DNA of 64,000 bases from NCBI GenBank assembly GCA_018697195.1, contig CM031870.1:14974745-15038744 (forward strand). Direction: 5' to 3'. The translations under genes were made by a program, and so were the position numbers. The notes under the pieces were generated by a model. It did no database searches. It had not been told where the DNA came from and worked only from the letters and a program-made list of their open reading frames with translations. The stretch is from Certhia americana (Eukaryota > Chordata > Aves > Passeriformes > Certhiidae). Of the stretch, positions 47,449 through 58,145 are shown one piece after another; the first letter of the stretch is position 1, and each line of letters starts with the position of its first letter.

Positions 47449-48330
47449 TGTTAGTCAAGGAGCAGCAATCAAGAACATGACTCTGATGCCTTCTGAGGCT
47501 GAGCTGGAACAGAGACTAGAGAGAGCAAAAGGATAAAGCAGGAATTTATTAAAAGGTCTCAATGGGTACTCTTGGGTCACACAAGAGTTCAGCTGTACCA
47601 CACCCAAGATGCCCCAAAGTGGTAACAAAATGGCCCCCAAGTCACGAGGTCTCATATTTTTATAAGTTCTGGTCCATCAGCATATAGAATCAATTGTCCA
47701 ACCACAGCTTCAGGTTATGAAGCTCCATCCTCCTTGTTTTTCCTTCTCACTTCACCATTGGTTTCATTCTTGGGCCTGAAAGTTGTCCTTGATATCAAAC
47801 TAGAGCAGGAATTGTTTTGTCTGTGTACTCTGTGAAGAGAGCTCAGTAGCACTGAATACGATACCTAAAACTCCCCACCAAAACAGCCCAGAATCTAAAA
47901 AATATAAAAGCTAAAACCTAAGGCATCAACTCCAGGTCAGAAGCGGTGGCAAAAAGCAACTTTATTAAAATGGCACGCTCCTTTTATAGTGTGCTTTGTG
48001 GGTTAAAAGCAGATTGGTTCATCCCAGAAAACAGTAATCTTATTGGAGAAGAAAGGACCAACACCCCTTGGTAAACATTTTGACAAAACAACACGTATAT
48101 TTTCCTCTGTGGCATTTGCCCAAACACCAGGTGCTGGATTTTGTTTGCATTTTTTCCTCAGCTTTTTCCAGACTCCTTGGTCAATGCAACAGGCCCAGGT
48201 GCCTCTTTTCTGTGTCACAAAGAAGCTTCAGGGCACTTGTAGCTGTTCTCCAGCAGAAGCACATCATCTTCCCTTGGGCATTGTCAAATACTCCCAGCCC
48301 AGTGCTGTGTGTTGGCCTTTGGGTCAGCCC
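47449..48330 (-). mobile_element. LTR, family F, split by a nested family I LTR (putative)
   Basis: The left 35 bp (TGTTAGTCAAGGAGCAGC...) and the part after 47933 (GTCAGAAGCGGTGGCAAAAAG, CAACTTTATTAAAATGG, GATTGGTTCATCCC) read as one reverse-oriented LTR with a polyadenylation signal. Copy E is inserted between them. The right end is uncertain and no second copy was found. Confidence 0.4.
47484..47928 (-). mobile_element. Solo LTR, family I, copy E, 4-bp target-site duplication
   Basis: TGATGCCTTCTGAGGCTGAG to CCTAAGGCATCA, flanked by ACTC on both sides (47480-47483 and 47929-47932). Closest to copy B in its internal sequence (GGTACTCTTGGGTCACACAAG). Confidence 0.9.
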
Positions 48331-49394
48331 TGAGGATTTTTATTGTGTTCTTCTGCTCTCATGCTGATCCTGATGAAATACTAATACAGCTGGGCCAGCT
48401 GCTTTGAGCAAGTTTATTGGCAAAGCTGCTGATGGCCAAAGAGTTTCAGTGCTTTTGGTGCCAGCAGAACCACGCTGGGACTATAAAAGTGATGGGAAAG
48501 GGGATTATTAACACTGAAACAGAGATAAGGCCTGGAAGCCAGGGCTGACAGTCCAGTGCGGAATAAAATCCTAATAAAACAGCTCCCTTCAAACAGCACC
48601 CTTGGATTTTTTTTTTTTATTTTTATGGGTTTTTTTTAATTATCCCTCTCACAGTCAGATCCCTGTGTTGCTCAGCAGAGCAGCTGTCCAAACCCCGGAT
48701 TAATTCTGATGCTTTGCAGGCTGCATTTCATTTCCTGGCACTACTAATTCTCCCCAAAGTTGTGCACAGAGCAGTTCTCTGCACATCACTGAGCCTGTCC
48801 TGCCACTCTTGTCGTGACAGAGCTCCTGGGTGTTCTGCAGCACATGAGCCATTGCTTCCATGTGTGGGACCTGTGGGTTTTCCTTCAGCCCACCAAATTG
48901 TTAGAGTGGGTCTTGGAATGGGAGGGGACCTGTGGGAAAGCTGTGTAGCCTCCACCATGAAGGACGTGATACCCAGAGCCTCCTTGCACACCTGCAGGTC
49001 CCCTGTGGGGCTTCCAGGAAGCTGTACTGGAGCTGAACGAGGAGGCTGGGGGCTGGTGAAAGCCTGTGGGGTGGTGTGAGACTGACCCACTGCATCACTG
49101 ACCTCACCTTCTGCTGCAGACACCTCCTCTCCTGGGAGTGCAGACAGACCTGTGCTCCACTGGACAGCTTTCCTGGAACAAACCCCGTGCACAGGGGCAG
49201 TCACAAAAACTCCCAGTGCACGTAAGAAGTCCTTAAGATCTTACTTTGCTCATGGCTGGAAGGTGCCAGGGATGCCAAGAGGAGAGAATGAGCTTTGAGC
49301 TGAGCCTGTGGCTGCTGAGCCTCCCAGACCCCTTCTTTCCCTTACAAATGTTCTTTTCCTGGCCCAATTAGGAACTGATAATGAGTTGCTCATG
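48331..49394. other. Second intron, non-coding
   Basis: No exon or element recognised. Confidence 0.4.
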
Positions 49395-49500
49395 TCCCCT
49401 CTGTCCCCTCTTCTGAAGGCCCTGTGCCCTCTCCTGACAGCCCCTGNNNNNNNNNNCCTGTGCTCTCTGCTCTGTCCCCTCTCCTGACTCCCTGGATGTC
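49395..49500. repeat. Minisatellite related to the one beside exon 2, with assembly gap
   Basis: Units such as CTGTCCCCTCTTCTGAAGGCC and CCTCTCCTGACAGCCCCTG match the left part of the 46380 array. Ten N lie at 49447-49456. Confidence 0.85.
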
Positions 49501-49679
49501 AGGATGTTGTCCTGGAGGAGAAAAAGGAGAGATGGCACTGCTGACAAGGGAGGGGACATGTGGACAGCATGATGGCAATGGAGCAGCATGTGGAGCTGCA
49601 GGGTAACGAGGCCTGGGATGCTGAGCAGGAATGAAGGATTCCCACAAGGATTTGTGAGAAAGAGCTGGGCTGCTGGATG

Positions 49680-49872
49680 TCAGGATGGAGAGACATTGGC
49701 ACAGGGTGCCCAGAGCAGCTGTGGCTGCCCCTGGATCCTTGGCAGTGTCCAAGGCCAGGCTGGATGGGGCTTGGAGTGACCTGGCACAGTGGGAGGTGTC
49801 CCTGGCCATGGTAGGGGTGGGATGAGCTTTAAGGGCCCTTCCAACCCAAACCATTCCATCATTCTTGGATAA
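49680..49872 (+). mobile_element. CR1 LINE 3' fragment
   Basis: GGCACAGGGTGCCCAGAGC, CCTGGATCCTTGGCAGTG, CCAACCCAAACCATTCCATC. Confidence 0.9.
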
Positions 49873-50617
49873 GAATGGGCTTGATCATTGGGGCTGATCA
49901 TTGATTTATGTGTTTGGTAGCAATCAGGACAAGTTCCTTCAGCAGTTAGAAAAGCCTTTTGGGGCAGACAAGGTCCTGTGGTGGCTCCCTGTGCGCAGGG
50001 AGGAAGGACCCAGTTTGGTGAGGGTCACCCCTTGGACAGACCAGGCAGCAGCTGCCTCTGTTCTAGCTCCTGGAGATGGGAGACGAGACCAAAAGCAGCA
50101 AAATCCTTGGGGAGCTGGGATCAGTGAGAGTTGATGTGGGGCCAGCTGCTCTGTAGGATTGAAAACCCAGCTCTGTAGGGTTTGAAACCTCCATCCCTGG
50201 GTGAGGTGCCCTGCACAGAGCTGTGGCTACAGCAGATGAATCCTTTATCTCACAGCACATGGCCTTGGCCCTCCCCTGCTCAGGGGCTGTGTGGGGGCGA
50301 GCTGTGGGGCTGGGAGGGGACACAGGGTGGCACAGGCCATCTCAGGTGAGCACAGGGGCAGGCTGCTCCTCTTGTGTGCCATTTCCCCACATGTCTCCCG
50401 TGTCACTGTTCCCTGCTGCGCTCCCAGAGCGATGCTGCCTCACAATGGCAGGCTGGAGCTGCCTCCGATTGATGTGTTTGTGCATGGAATAATCACAGCT
50501 TTCAAACAGCAGCTCCTGTGTTGTGTGAGGTAACATTTGGAGAGGAGCAGCAGCAGCTTATTAAATTGAAATGAGGGAGAGGAAAAATCTACATGATGCT
50601 CTGGGTTGCCTCTTTCA

Positions 50618-51115
50618 CAGAATGGGTTGGGTTTGGGTTGGAAGGGACCTTCAAGATAATAAGACAGGGGAGCAGCTGATTGCTTTTGACATCTGTCTCT
50701 CATCTCTCTCTCAGATCCCCTGCCTTGTCCCAATCTCTCCAGCTGTGACAGAGACAAAGACCATGGCCAGGCTGGACCATGCTCTGAGACCTTGGGCATG
50801 TTGTTTGGGGTCACTGGGTGATGGCCAAGGGACTGTTTTGGTTTTGTGCCCAGCTGGCTGCTGAGATGGGCAGCAGGAGCAGGGATGGGACCTTCTGCAG
50901 TGTCCCTTGCCAGGGGAGGAGAAGCAAGACCACAGGCAGGGACACCTTCCACTGTCTCAGGCTGCTCCAAGCTCTGTCCAGCCTGGCCTTGGGCAATCCA
51001 GGGATCCAGGGGCAGCCACAGCTGCTCTGGACACCCTGTGCCAGGGCCTGTCCGCCCTCACAAGGAACAGTTCCTTCCTGATGTCCAATCTAATCCTGCC
51101 CTCTGGCAGTGTGTG
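50618..51115 (-). mobile_element. CR1 LINE fragment interrupted by a 268-bp segment
   Basis: The left piece (CACAGAATGGGTTGGGTTTGGG to CCTTCAAGATAAT) and right piece (CAGGCAGGGACACCTTCC to CTAATCCTGCCCTCTGGC) are CR1. Between them sits sequence with no CR1 character. About 20-25 bp of CR1 (the segment normally reading TCATTCCACCCCCTGCC) is missing at the junction. Confidence 0.85.
50663..50930. repeat. Duplicated segment, copy 1 (inside CR1)
   Basis: GACAGGGGAGCAGCTGATTG to GGGGAGGAGAAGCAAGAC, nearly identical to 55893-56153. By eye there are about four single-base differences and one roughly 7-bp length difference near 50705 (an extra CT-rich stretch). No LTR, CR1 or coding signature. Confidence 0.92.
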
Positions 51116-51904
51116 TAGATAGTTCCTCCCCTGGTGGCTTTTAGTGCAGCCTAAGTCTCATCACATTTCATGTAAACCCCACAGCCTTGCTGGGTAAACT
51201 GGGCTGCACTGCTGAACTGGGGTTTAGGGCCCCAATCTGCTTTTAACTCCAGAAGTGTTCTGCTCCTCAGCCCTGGTGCAGTGGGATCACGGTCATTCAT
51301 GCTCAAAGGGGCTGGGTTTTTCAGAAATGAGAGGTGAAGGATGTAAGAGGCTGCAGGAGGGGGAGAGCCCCTGGAGGAAGTCCTGTGAGATGCTCTTTTG
51401 GGCTAATAATTGAGAAGAGGCTTTTATTGATTGTTTGTCTTGGCTTGAGCAGTGATTTTGGCTGAGGGGAGGAGGCAGGGCAGGCTCCAGATGTGAAGAG
51501 AAGATTGGCAACAAAAAAGCAGGCAACAATTCGAGCCGAAGGGAAAAGAGCGCAGCAGCGATTTCTGGAAATGTCTCCTGTTGTTTTGTTGTTTTTCCCT
51601 TCTGTTGCAATGAAATGTGGCCAGTCCTGCCCTGGGATCACTGGCCCTGCATGGTGCCAGCTGTCCTCTGCCACTGCTGTGACAGTGCTAGTGAGCTTTG
51701 TCCCCAGGGCTCTCAGCCCTGCACCTCTGCATCCTACTGGTGATGTTTGAGTGGAGAAGGGAGCTCTGGCTTCTGTCCTTCATGGGGCTGTTGATTTGCT
51801 CCTGGCCATGCCATAAAGGGTTTTGTTTGTTTTTTTTTCCCTGCAGGAGGAGATGGCAGTAAATCCTTTTTTAATTTGTAACATTTGTGATGCTTCATTT
51901 TTCC
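51116..51904. other. Intronic stretch
   Basis: No exon or element recognised. Confidence 0.4.
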
Positions 51905-52041
51905 CATTCACAAAACAAGGCTTTGAGGCCAGGTTGGACAGGGCTTGGAGCAACCTGATGAAGTGGAAGGTGTCCCTGCCCGTGGCAATAGGTTGGAACA
52001 AGATGAGCTTTCAGCTTCCTTCCAACAAAATGCATTCCATG
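51905..52041 (+). mobile_element. CR1 LINE 3' fragment, abutting an LTR
   Basis: GAGGCCAGGTTGGACAGGGC, GTGGAAGGTGTCCCTGCCC and CTTCCAACAAAATGCATTCC, ending where the LTR begins. Confidence 0.8.
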
Positions 52042-52712
52042 TGTTGTGGTTTGAACACCAGGTGTCTGCTAAAGAAGGCAGGAGCCTCCCTTGGAATGGA
52101 GAATTTAAACCCCCTCCCTCCCAATTATTATAAATTTGAATTTAAGGGGCTCTCAGGCGAAGATATGGGAATAGGAATAACAGTTCTTTATTAGGGAAAC
52201 TAAAATAAACAATGAAACAAAAACATGCAGTCAGAGAAACAAACAAACATACCCCACTGACAGAGTCAGGATCCCAGCTGTCCCCTGTGGGTCAGGGGTT
52301 GGTGGCAGTGCCATCCCATGGTGGCTGCAGTCCCAGTGGCAGATGTGGCTCTGGTGAAGTGATGCTCCTGGAGAAAAGTGGAGTTTGTCACTGAAGGTCC
52401 AGTGCGGGGAGGTCCAGAGGTGGGCCTGGTGTTCCTCTGGGAATGCAGTGGGAAAGGCTGCTTGGTGTTCCAACTCCCAGATTTTTATCCAGATAGGAAT
52501 CCTTGGCTTCTCCCCCTGGCTGGAGCATTTCCCAGTGGGATGATGGAATTCTCTCAGTGACACTCCCTAGCCCATGAGCAGAAGATCTCTCCCTGGCGGG
52601 AGGCTGGGTTGTGAGGAGATCAGAAAACTGCCCCAGCAGGTTTATTGACAGTTGGCCCCTGACAGACAATTCCACCACCTCCCCACATCCCAGTTTCATC
52701 AGATGGTGACAG
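52042..52712 (-). mobile_element. Solo LTR, family K, copy 2
   Basis: Begins TGTTGTGGTTTGAACACC and ends GATGGTGACA. Matches copy 1 (4766) in the same order, including AACAGTTCTTTATTAGG. Unlike copy 1 it retains a plausible terminus and lacks the internal TGGTGTTCCC duplication. No convincing target-site duplication. Confidence 0.75.
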
Positions 52713-52993
52713 AATACAGAGTTTTGGCCACATTTTGCACTGCAACCCGTGACACCATGATTCTGATTTGGCTGATTCCTGCCAGGAGGATGGTGGGGTC
52801 TGTGGGTACCTGGGTGGGTGCAGGGGCTGTTGCCTGGGGCAGGGATTTAAGTCAGTCCCCAGCTGTACCCCACAGCTGTGGGATGGCCAGAGGAGGTCTG
52901 GGGATGCCCGCTGAGCATCCCCAGAGCTGCCTCGAGGGGCAGGACACATCTGGGTCATGCTCTGATGGGCAGACATCTCCTTCTCCTCCGCAG

Positions 52994-53211
52994 GGGAGGC
53001 CTGGCGGCTGGAGGATGACTGCTCAGAGCCCCCCAGGGCCCCCCAGCTGGGCACGGCGGTGGAGGACGCCCCGTTCAGCTACTTCCGTACCCGCTCCTTC
53101 TACATGAGGAAGAGTTTGTCTGTGGACAACCACCTGGGCGCCCTGGGCTACGCCGTGCACCCAGCCGAGGGCAAGGCCGAGCGCGTCCGGACCAAGCTGC
53201 GGCGGCAGTTC
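52994..53211 (+). CDS. Third coding exon of the same gene (residues 105-177), gene continues downstream
   Basis: The acceptor CTTCTCCTCCGCAG and the donor TTC before GTGAGTGTC bound a 218-nt exon, phase 1 in and phase 0 out. After the split Gly it encodes 72 residues. These include an acidic start (EAWRLEDDCSEPP), an aromatic and basic segment (DAPFSYFRTRSFYMRKS), a Ser phosphosite-like motif (MRKSLSVDNHLG) and a Lys/Arg-rich end (AERVRTKLRRQF). RKSLSVD fits the preferences of PKA-type kinases and possibly 14-3-3 binding, which is inference from the motif only. The composition and sharp borders look like a conserved regulatory segment of a signalling or membrane-traffic protein, but I cannot name the family. 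There is no stop codon, and no convincing next exon was found before 64000. Confidence 0.78.
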
Positions 53212-55892
53212 GTGAGTGTCGGCCTCCGGCCCCCCAGTTCACAACACACACACACAATTCCCAGAAACACTGAGATCGTGGAGAGCTGTTCCTGTGCCCA
53301 GCCTGCTCTAGAGTGCTGCTGGCAGCTCGGTTTGCCCAGCCCCTCTCCTGAGGGATCCTGTCCCCTCAGCTCTCGCCCGGCCCAGGGCAGTTGGGGCCCA
53401 GGCAGGTGAAGCATGGGATGAGGGCACTGCTCTCTGTGGGGCAAGGCTGAAAGTAGGAAATGAGTTTTTCTGTCCTCAGCTTCATGTTCATGAGGAACTG
53501 CACCTTCCCAAAGGTTTGCTGAAGGCCAGCACTGAGTCCCTGGGGCAGTTCAGAGTTCCCTGGCCCTTGGGAGGCCCTGCTGGCAGGACAGCAGGGATGT
53601 GTCAGGGCTGCAGCGCAGCTGTGGGAGCTTCTGATCAATGTTTCATGGGCTCTGCCTCTTGCCTCTCCCTGAGACACCCAACGCCGGGGTTCGGATGTCT
53701 TTCCCCCTCCTCGTTACCGGCTCCGGGTTGTAATGAGGGCTCAAGTGTCACGGTGATGAGAGGCACTTGGTGTTGATTTGCAATGGCTGAGAGAGCTAGT
53801 ACAAAGGGAATGGGGCAGGGAATGGGCTGAGGCAGCACAGCTCACCCTGCCCAGGTTGTGCACAGACTTCCTCTGCCCCAGAGGAAGGGCTGGTCCCTTT
53901 GAGAGTTTCTCCTGCTGTGCCCTGGCAGTGTCACAGCTGGGCACCGTGGCTCTCTCACCTCCCTGCTCGTGCCTGCATTGCTGGGTGTGGGGGCAGCTCC
54001 AGTCTCACCGTGTGTTGGGGACAGCAGTGGGTACTGTGGGTGAGTCTGTGGGAGCTGCTTACAGTCCCAGCACTGCCAGTGAACCTTCTCTGGGGGAACT
54101 GCTGCCTCAGGAAGCTCCTGGAACCTCAGGGATGGAGATGAGCATAAGCAGGATGGGACACCTGACGAGTGGCTGAAAGATGCTGGAGATGTTTCAGGGG
54201 AGGCAGCCCTGCTGTGGGGTAAGGAATCATCCGCTTTTTCTGTCGGCCTGGATCTGTGGCTCCCAGCTGTACCCAGGAGGGTGCTGGGATGTTGGGGACT
54301 GTTGTTTTTCAGGGGTGTTTTTCCTCTGTGCTGCAGTGGAGATGGGCACAAAATGTGTGGAAGTGCCAGGTTTTTAAACACAGTGTTCTGGTACCTGCAG
54401 GGAACTGGGTTCTGCCCTTCCTGTGGGACAGCCCCTGTCCCTCCCTGCTCGGTGCCATGCCAGCACCTCTCTGTGCTGTCTGTGGCCAGTTTAATTTGGC
54501 CTTTGACTTACTCAGGTTTTGGGGACCTTTAGCTTTCCTTGGTGTACCCACAGAGCTGACTGTAGTCAAGGAACAGAGCAGGTTTTTTTGTAGGATGTGG
54601 GGAGGTGGGGATGTTTTCTCCTTGCTAAATAATTTCTGGCTCGTTCCAATGTAAAAGTTGCTGCTGCAGACCCAGCCATGTGCTCTGCCCTTGTGAGACC
54701 TGCTGAGAAAAGCAGATTCATCCTACTCGGAGAGAGTTTCCAGAGGGCCCTTCAGCAGAAGCAGAAAATGTGGAGAAAGGTGGACTGGCAGCACTTGGCT
54801 GAGGCTTGGGCCAGTACAGGACCAGCATTTCTGACCCAGCCCCAGAGCCTGGTTTGTGAGTTCAAAGTACAGCTCCTGCCAAGCTGGGGAAATCATTTCC
54901 AAGAACAGTTCTGGGCTCTGTGTCCTCCCAAGGCTGGGTTAGTTACTTCCCATCTCTATGCTGGAGGTGTTGCAGCTTCCCCTGGGCTCGTGTTGTGCCC
55001 TGGCCCTGCATGACACCAGCCCTGGCTGGGGGAGGAATCTCTGCCATGTGGGATCTGCTCTCCTCATACCTGGCACAACACGTACAGGAGACAGCACTAT
55101 TTGCCATCCCACAGCAGCTCACCTTTTAGGAAGAAGCTGGATTCCTTTCTCTGGGCTGTTGCACTTCCGCAGCCTGTAGTGCCACTTTCTGCCTCTGCTC
55201 TTTCCCTGCTGACAGTCTGAGCCACCTTTGCTGTGCACTGAGACTGCTTAGCTTGGTTTTAAATTTCCCCCAGACCAGAATTTTGGGAATTGCTGAGAGA
55301 GGGGAGAGGCTCTTGAGGCTTTGGGTGGGACCCCCCCCGTGGCAGGATGGATGGTGAGGGGGCAGAGCTGTTGCCCACACACATCCAGTGCTGTGTGGCC
55401 ACCTCACATCTATGTGATCAGGTGCTGCCTAACAAAGGTTTTGTGCTGGTTATGGGCACCTGAGCTTGTCCAAGGGGGAATTTGCTCTAATTTATCTGAG
55501 AATTCTGGAGTCTGGCTTCCCTGCTTCCCTGGCTGTGACGTGCTGGATGCTGCCAGGGCTGCCAATGCATCTTTCAGTGCAGAGGGAGCACCTGCAAATC
55601 CTGCCTGGCCCTGCTGTCCTGCTCCTCCTGTGCCTCTCAGGGCCAGCACAGCTGCCTTCCTCCCAGAGCACTGGGGAGGGTGGGATTTCTCCAGCAGTGT
55701 TGTTGGTGGCATGTGTCTGCTGTCCCACTCTGTTGTGTGATGGATTTGCACGTACAGATTACTGGAATTTGCATAATTTGAATTTCAAATGAATTCCAAT
55801 TTTTGTGATTGTCAGAACGAGTTTTCTTTCTAATAAGCTTTTCCTTTTAACTCCTCCAAGGGCTGTGGTGCTGTCAGCATCCCTGCCTTGGG
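53212..55892. other. Intron after the third exon
   Basis: A short (CA)n run follows the donor (53243-53256). No later exon could be supported. Confidence 0.4.
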
Positions 55893-56153
55893 GACAGGGG
55901 AGCAGCTGATTGCTTTTGACATCTGTCTCTCACTCGGATCCCTTGCCTTGTCCCAGTCTCTCCAGCTGTGACAGAGACAAGGACCATGGCCAGGCTGGAC
56001 CATGCTCTGAGACCTTGGGCATGTTGTTTGGGGTCGCTGGGTGATGGCCAAGGGACTGTTTTGGTTTTGTGCCCAGCTGGCTGCTGAGATGGGCAGCAGG
56101 AGCAGGGATGGGACCTTCTGCAGTGTCCCTTGCCAGGGGAGGAGAAGCAAGAC
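55893..56153. repeat. Duplicated segment, copy 2
   Basis: Nearly identical to 50663-50930, same orientation, 5.2 kb apart, here embedded in sequence without CR1. Probably the older location, because copy 1 visibly interrupts an older element. Confidence 0.92.
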
Positions 56154-57540
56154 ATGGCTGAGTTACAGACTGTGCTGATCTCCTTTTCTTCACAGGAAAA
56201 CTGGTCATGAAAGGCAGACTTAACCCTGTTAAACTCAGCATTTACCTTAGGGAGCAATAAAAGAGGTCACCAGGGCTTAGTCACTCTCTGTGGTGGCCAC
56301 TGGGACAGTGGGTGCAGATTGCAGCAGGGCTCTGAGGGAATTGTGCTCTTCCTTTTTCCCCATGGGAATTTCAAGTTCTCTGTATCTAGGCCAGTCATCC
56401 TGGCATTGCCCACTCATTTTGTGATGTTATGGCCCAGATCCTGCTGCCTCTGAAGAGGAGGAACCACCAGTGCCCGGGGTCCCACGTGCTTGGTTTGAGG
56501 TCTCTACCCTGACCCCTGTGCTGCTCTGAAATGATGTGCTGCTCTCTGAGCGTCATGGAGGAGTTACCTCCTCTTTTTTGTGCAGGGGACATGGAGGAGA
56601 GCAGCCCCTGGCACTGCCATGGCACCCCTGGTGCTGCCCCAGCTGCCCTGACACTTCTCACTCTAGTTCCTGCAGGTTCCAAGTAGGTGGCTCAAGGTTG
56701 TGTTGCTTTCCTGCCTCTGTACTAATTAATTTTACTCTGTACTCTCATGCACTAATTTATTTTTTTATTATTATTATTAGTGTGTGGTATTTTCCAGGCA
56801 GTGATTCTGATATGAAGTGTCTGTGCCCTGCAGGAAACACTTAGACTCTGTTTGTCTTGTACAGATGAGCTGAGCAGAGGAAATCCCTGCCTGCCAAAGC
56901 GAGGATGACAGAGACAAGGTGGATTGGGACAGCAGAGCCTGGGATGGAGGGAGGCACTGAGGGGAAGAACTCCCTGCTTGGCAGAGGCCTGGTCACACCT
57001 GGTGCTCACTGGAGTCACTGCCAGCACCTGGGCTGGCACCAGCTGACAGGTTCCTGGTCAGGTTTTCCTATTCCAGTGAATAAACAACCCAGAAACTCCT
57101 CCTGTTCCCCGTGGTCACTGCAGTGATGCTGGAAGTGCAGGAACTGCCTCAGCCCAGAGCAGCAGGGTGTGATGATCCCAGTCTGGTGGGCTGGAGACAA
57201 GGCAGGGCCTTGGTAGAACCCATCTGTGCAATATCCCAGTGGTTTGGTCTCATTTCTAAGTGTGCAGGGACCTCCCTGAGTCTGCTGGGTGCAGCCAGTG
57301 CTGCTTCTGGTGACAGGAGGGTGACAGTGCTCACCCTGCCACGGTCCCTCTGGTGCCAGTGAAGCCCCATTCTCTCCTTTCTGGTGCCACCTCTCTCCTT
57401 GCTGGATTTGACTGGGTCCTGCTCCAACACTGCTACGAGCCACGTGCTCTCAGACCTGATTTCAGAAAGGATCAACAAGCAGACAGAAGATTCCTGGCTG
57501 TGTCTGTAGTTCAGTGGGATAAAATAAATAAATTTATGCA
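56154..57540. other. Non-coding stretch
   Basis: No exon recognised. A (TTA)n run lies at about 56761-56780. Confidence 0.4.
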
Positions 57541-57905
57541 GGTGGAAGCGACTTCTGGACACAAACTAATATGATTACGCAGAAGCTGTTTATTATTTAC
57601 ATTACAACTCCAATTATACATTTTTAAGACTACTGTTTTACACTTTCACACATTGCTCAATTGGTTGATTGGTCCTTTTAACTCAAGCTCCACAAGGGTC
57701 TCTGGAAACGTGATTGGTCAAAGTCTAGGGGATTTTTTATTTAGTGCTTTCATTCTTTGCCCCCAGTTTCTCAGCATGTCTGCTCTCGATTTAGCCTGAT
57801 TGTTGTTTCAGGGACCTTGAAGATTTCTCAGTTTAGCACTATTGTTGTTTCAGCAACCTGGATGAATTCTAGAGGATCTACTGAACACATTTAGAGATAA
57901 TTTGG
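57541..57905 (-). mobile_element. LTR-like sequence, putative
   Basis: AT-rich block with CAGAAGCTGTTTATTATTTAC (reverse polyadenylation signal) and repeated GATTGGTC motifs of the kind seen in LTR promoters (reverse CCAAT). Single copy here, so tentative. Confidence 0.4.
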
Positions 57906-57961
57906 CTGGGGCATCCCTGGGAACAGAGCAGTTAGATGCATTGCAACAAATTTATAAAATA

Positions 57962-58145
57962 GAAGCATAGATTCCCAGGGTAGTTTGGTTTGGAAGGAGC
58001 CCTAAAAACTGTCCCATCCCACCCCCTGCCATGGCAGGGACACCTCCCTGTGGGACACTGTGCCAGGCTGCTCCAAGCTCTCTGTCCAACCTGGCCTTGG
58101 GCAATCCAGGGATCCAGGGGCAGCCACAGCTGCTCTGGGTTGAAA
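57962..58145 (-). mobile_element. CR1 LINE 3' fragment
   Basis: AGCATAGATTCCCAGGG, CACCCCCTGCCATGGCAGGGACACC, CAGGCTGCTCCAAGC and GATCCAGGGGCAGCC. Confidence 0.88.
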
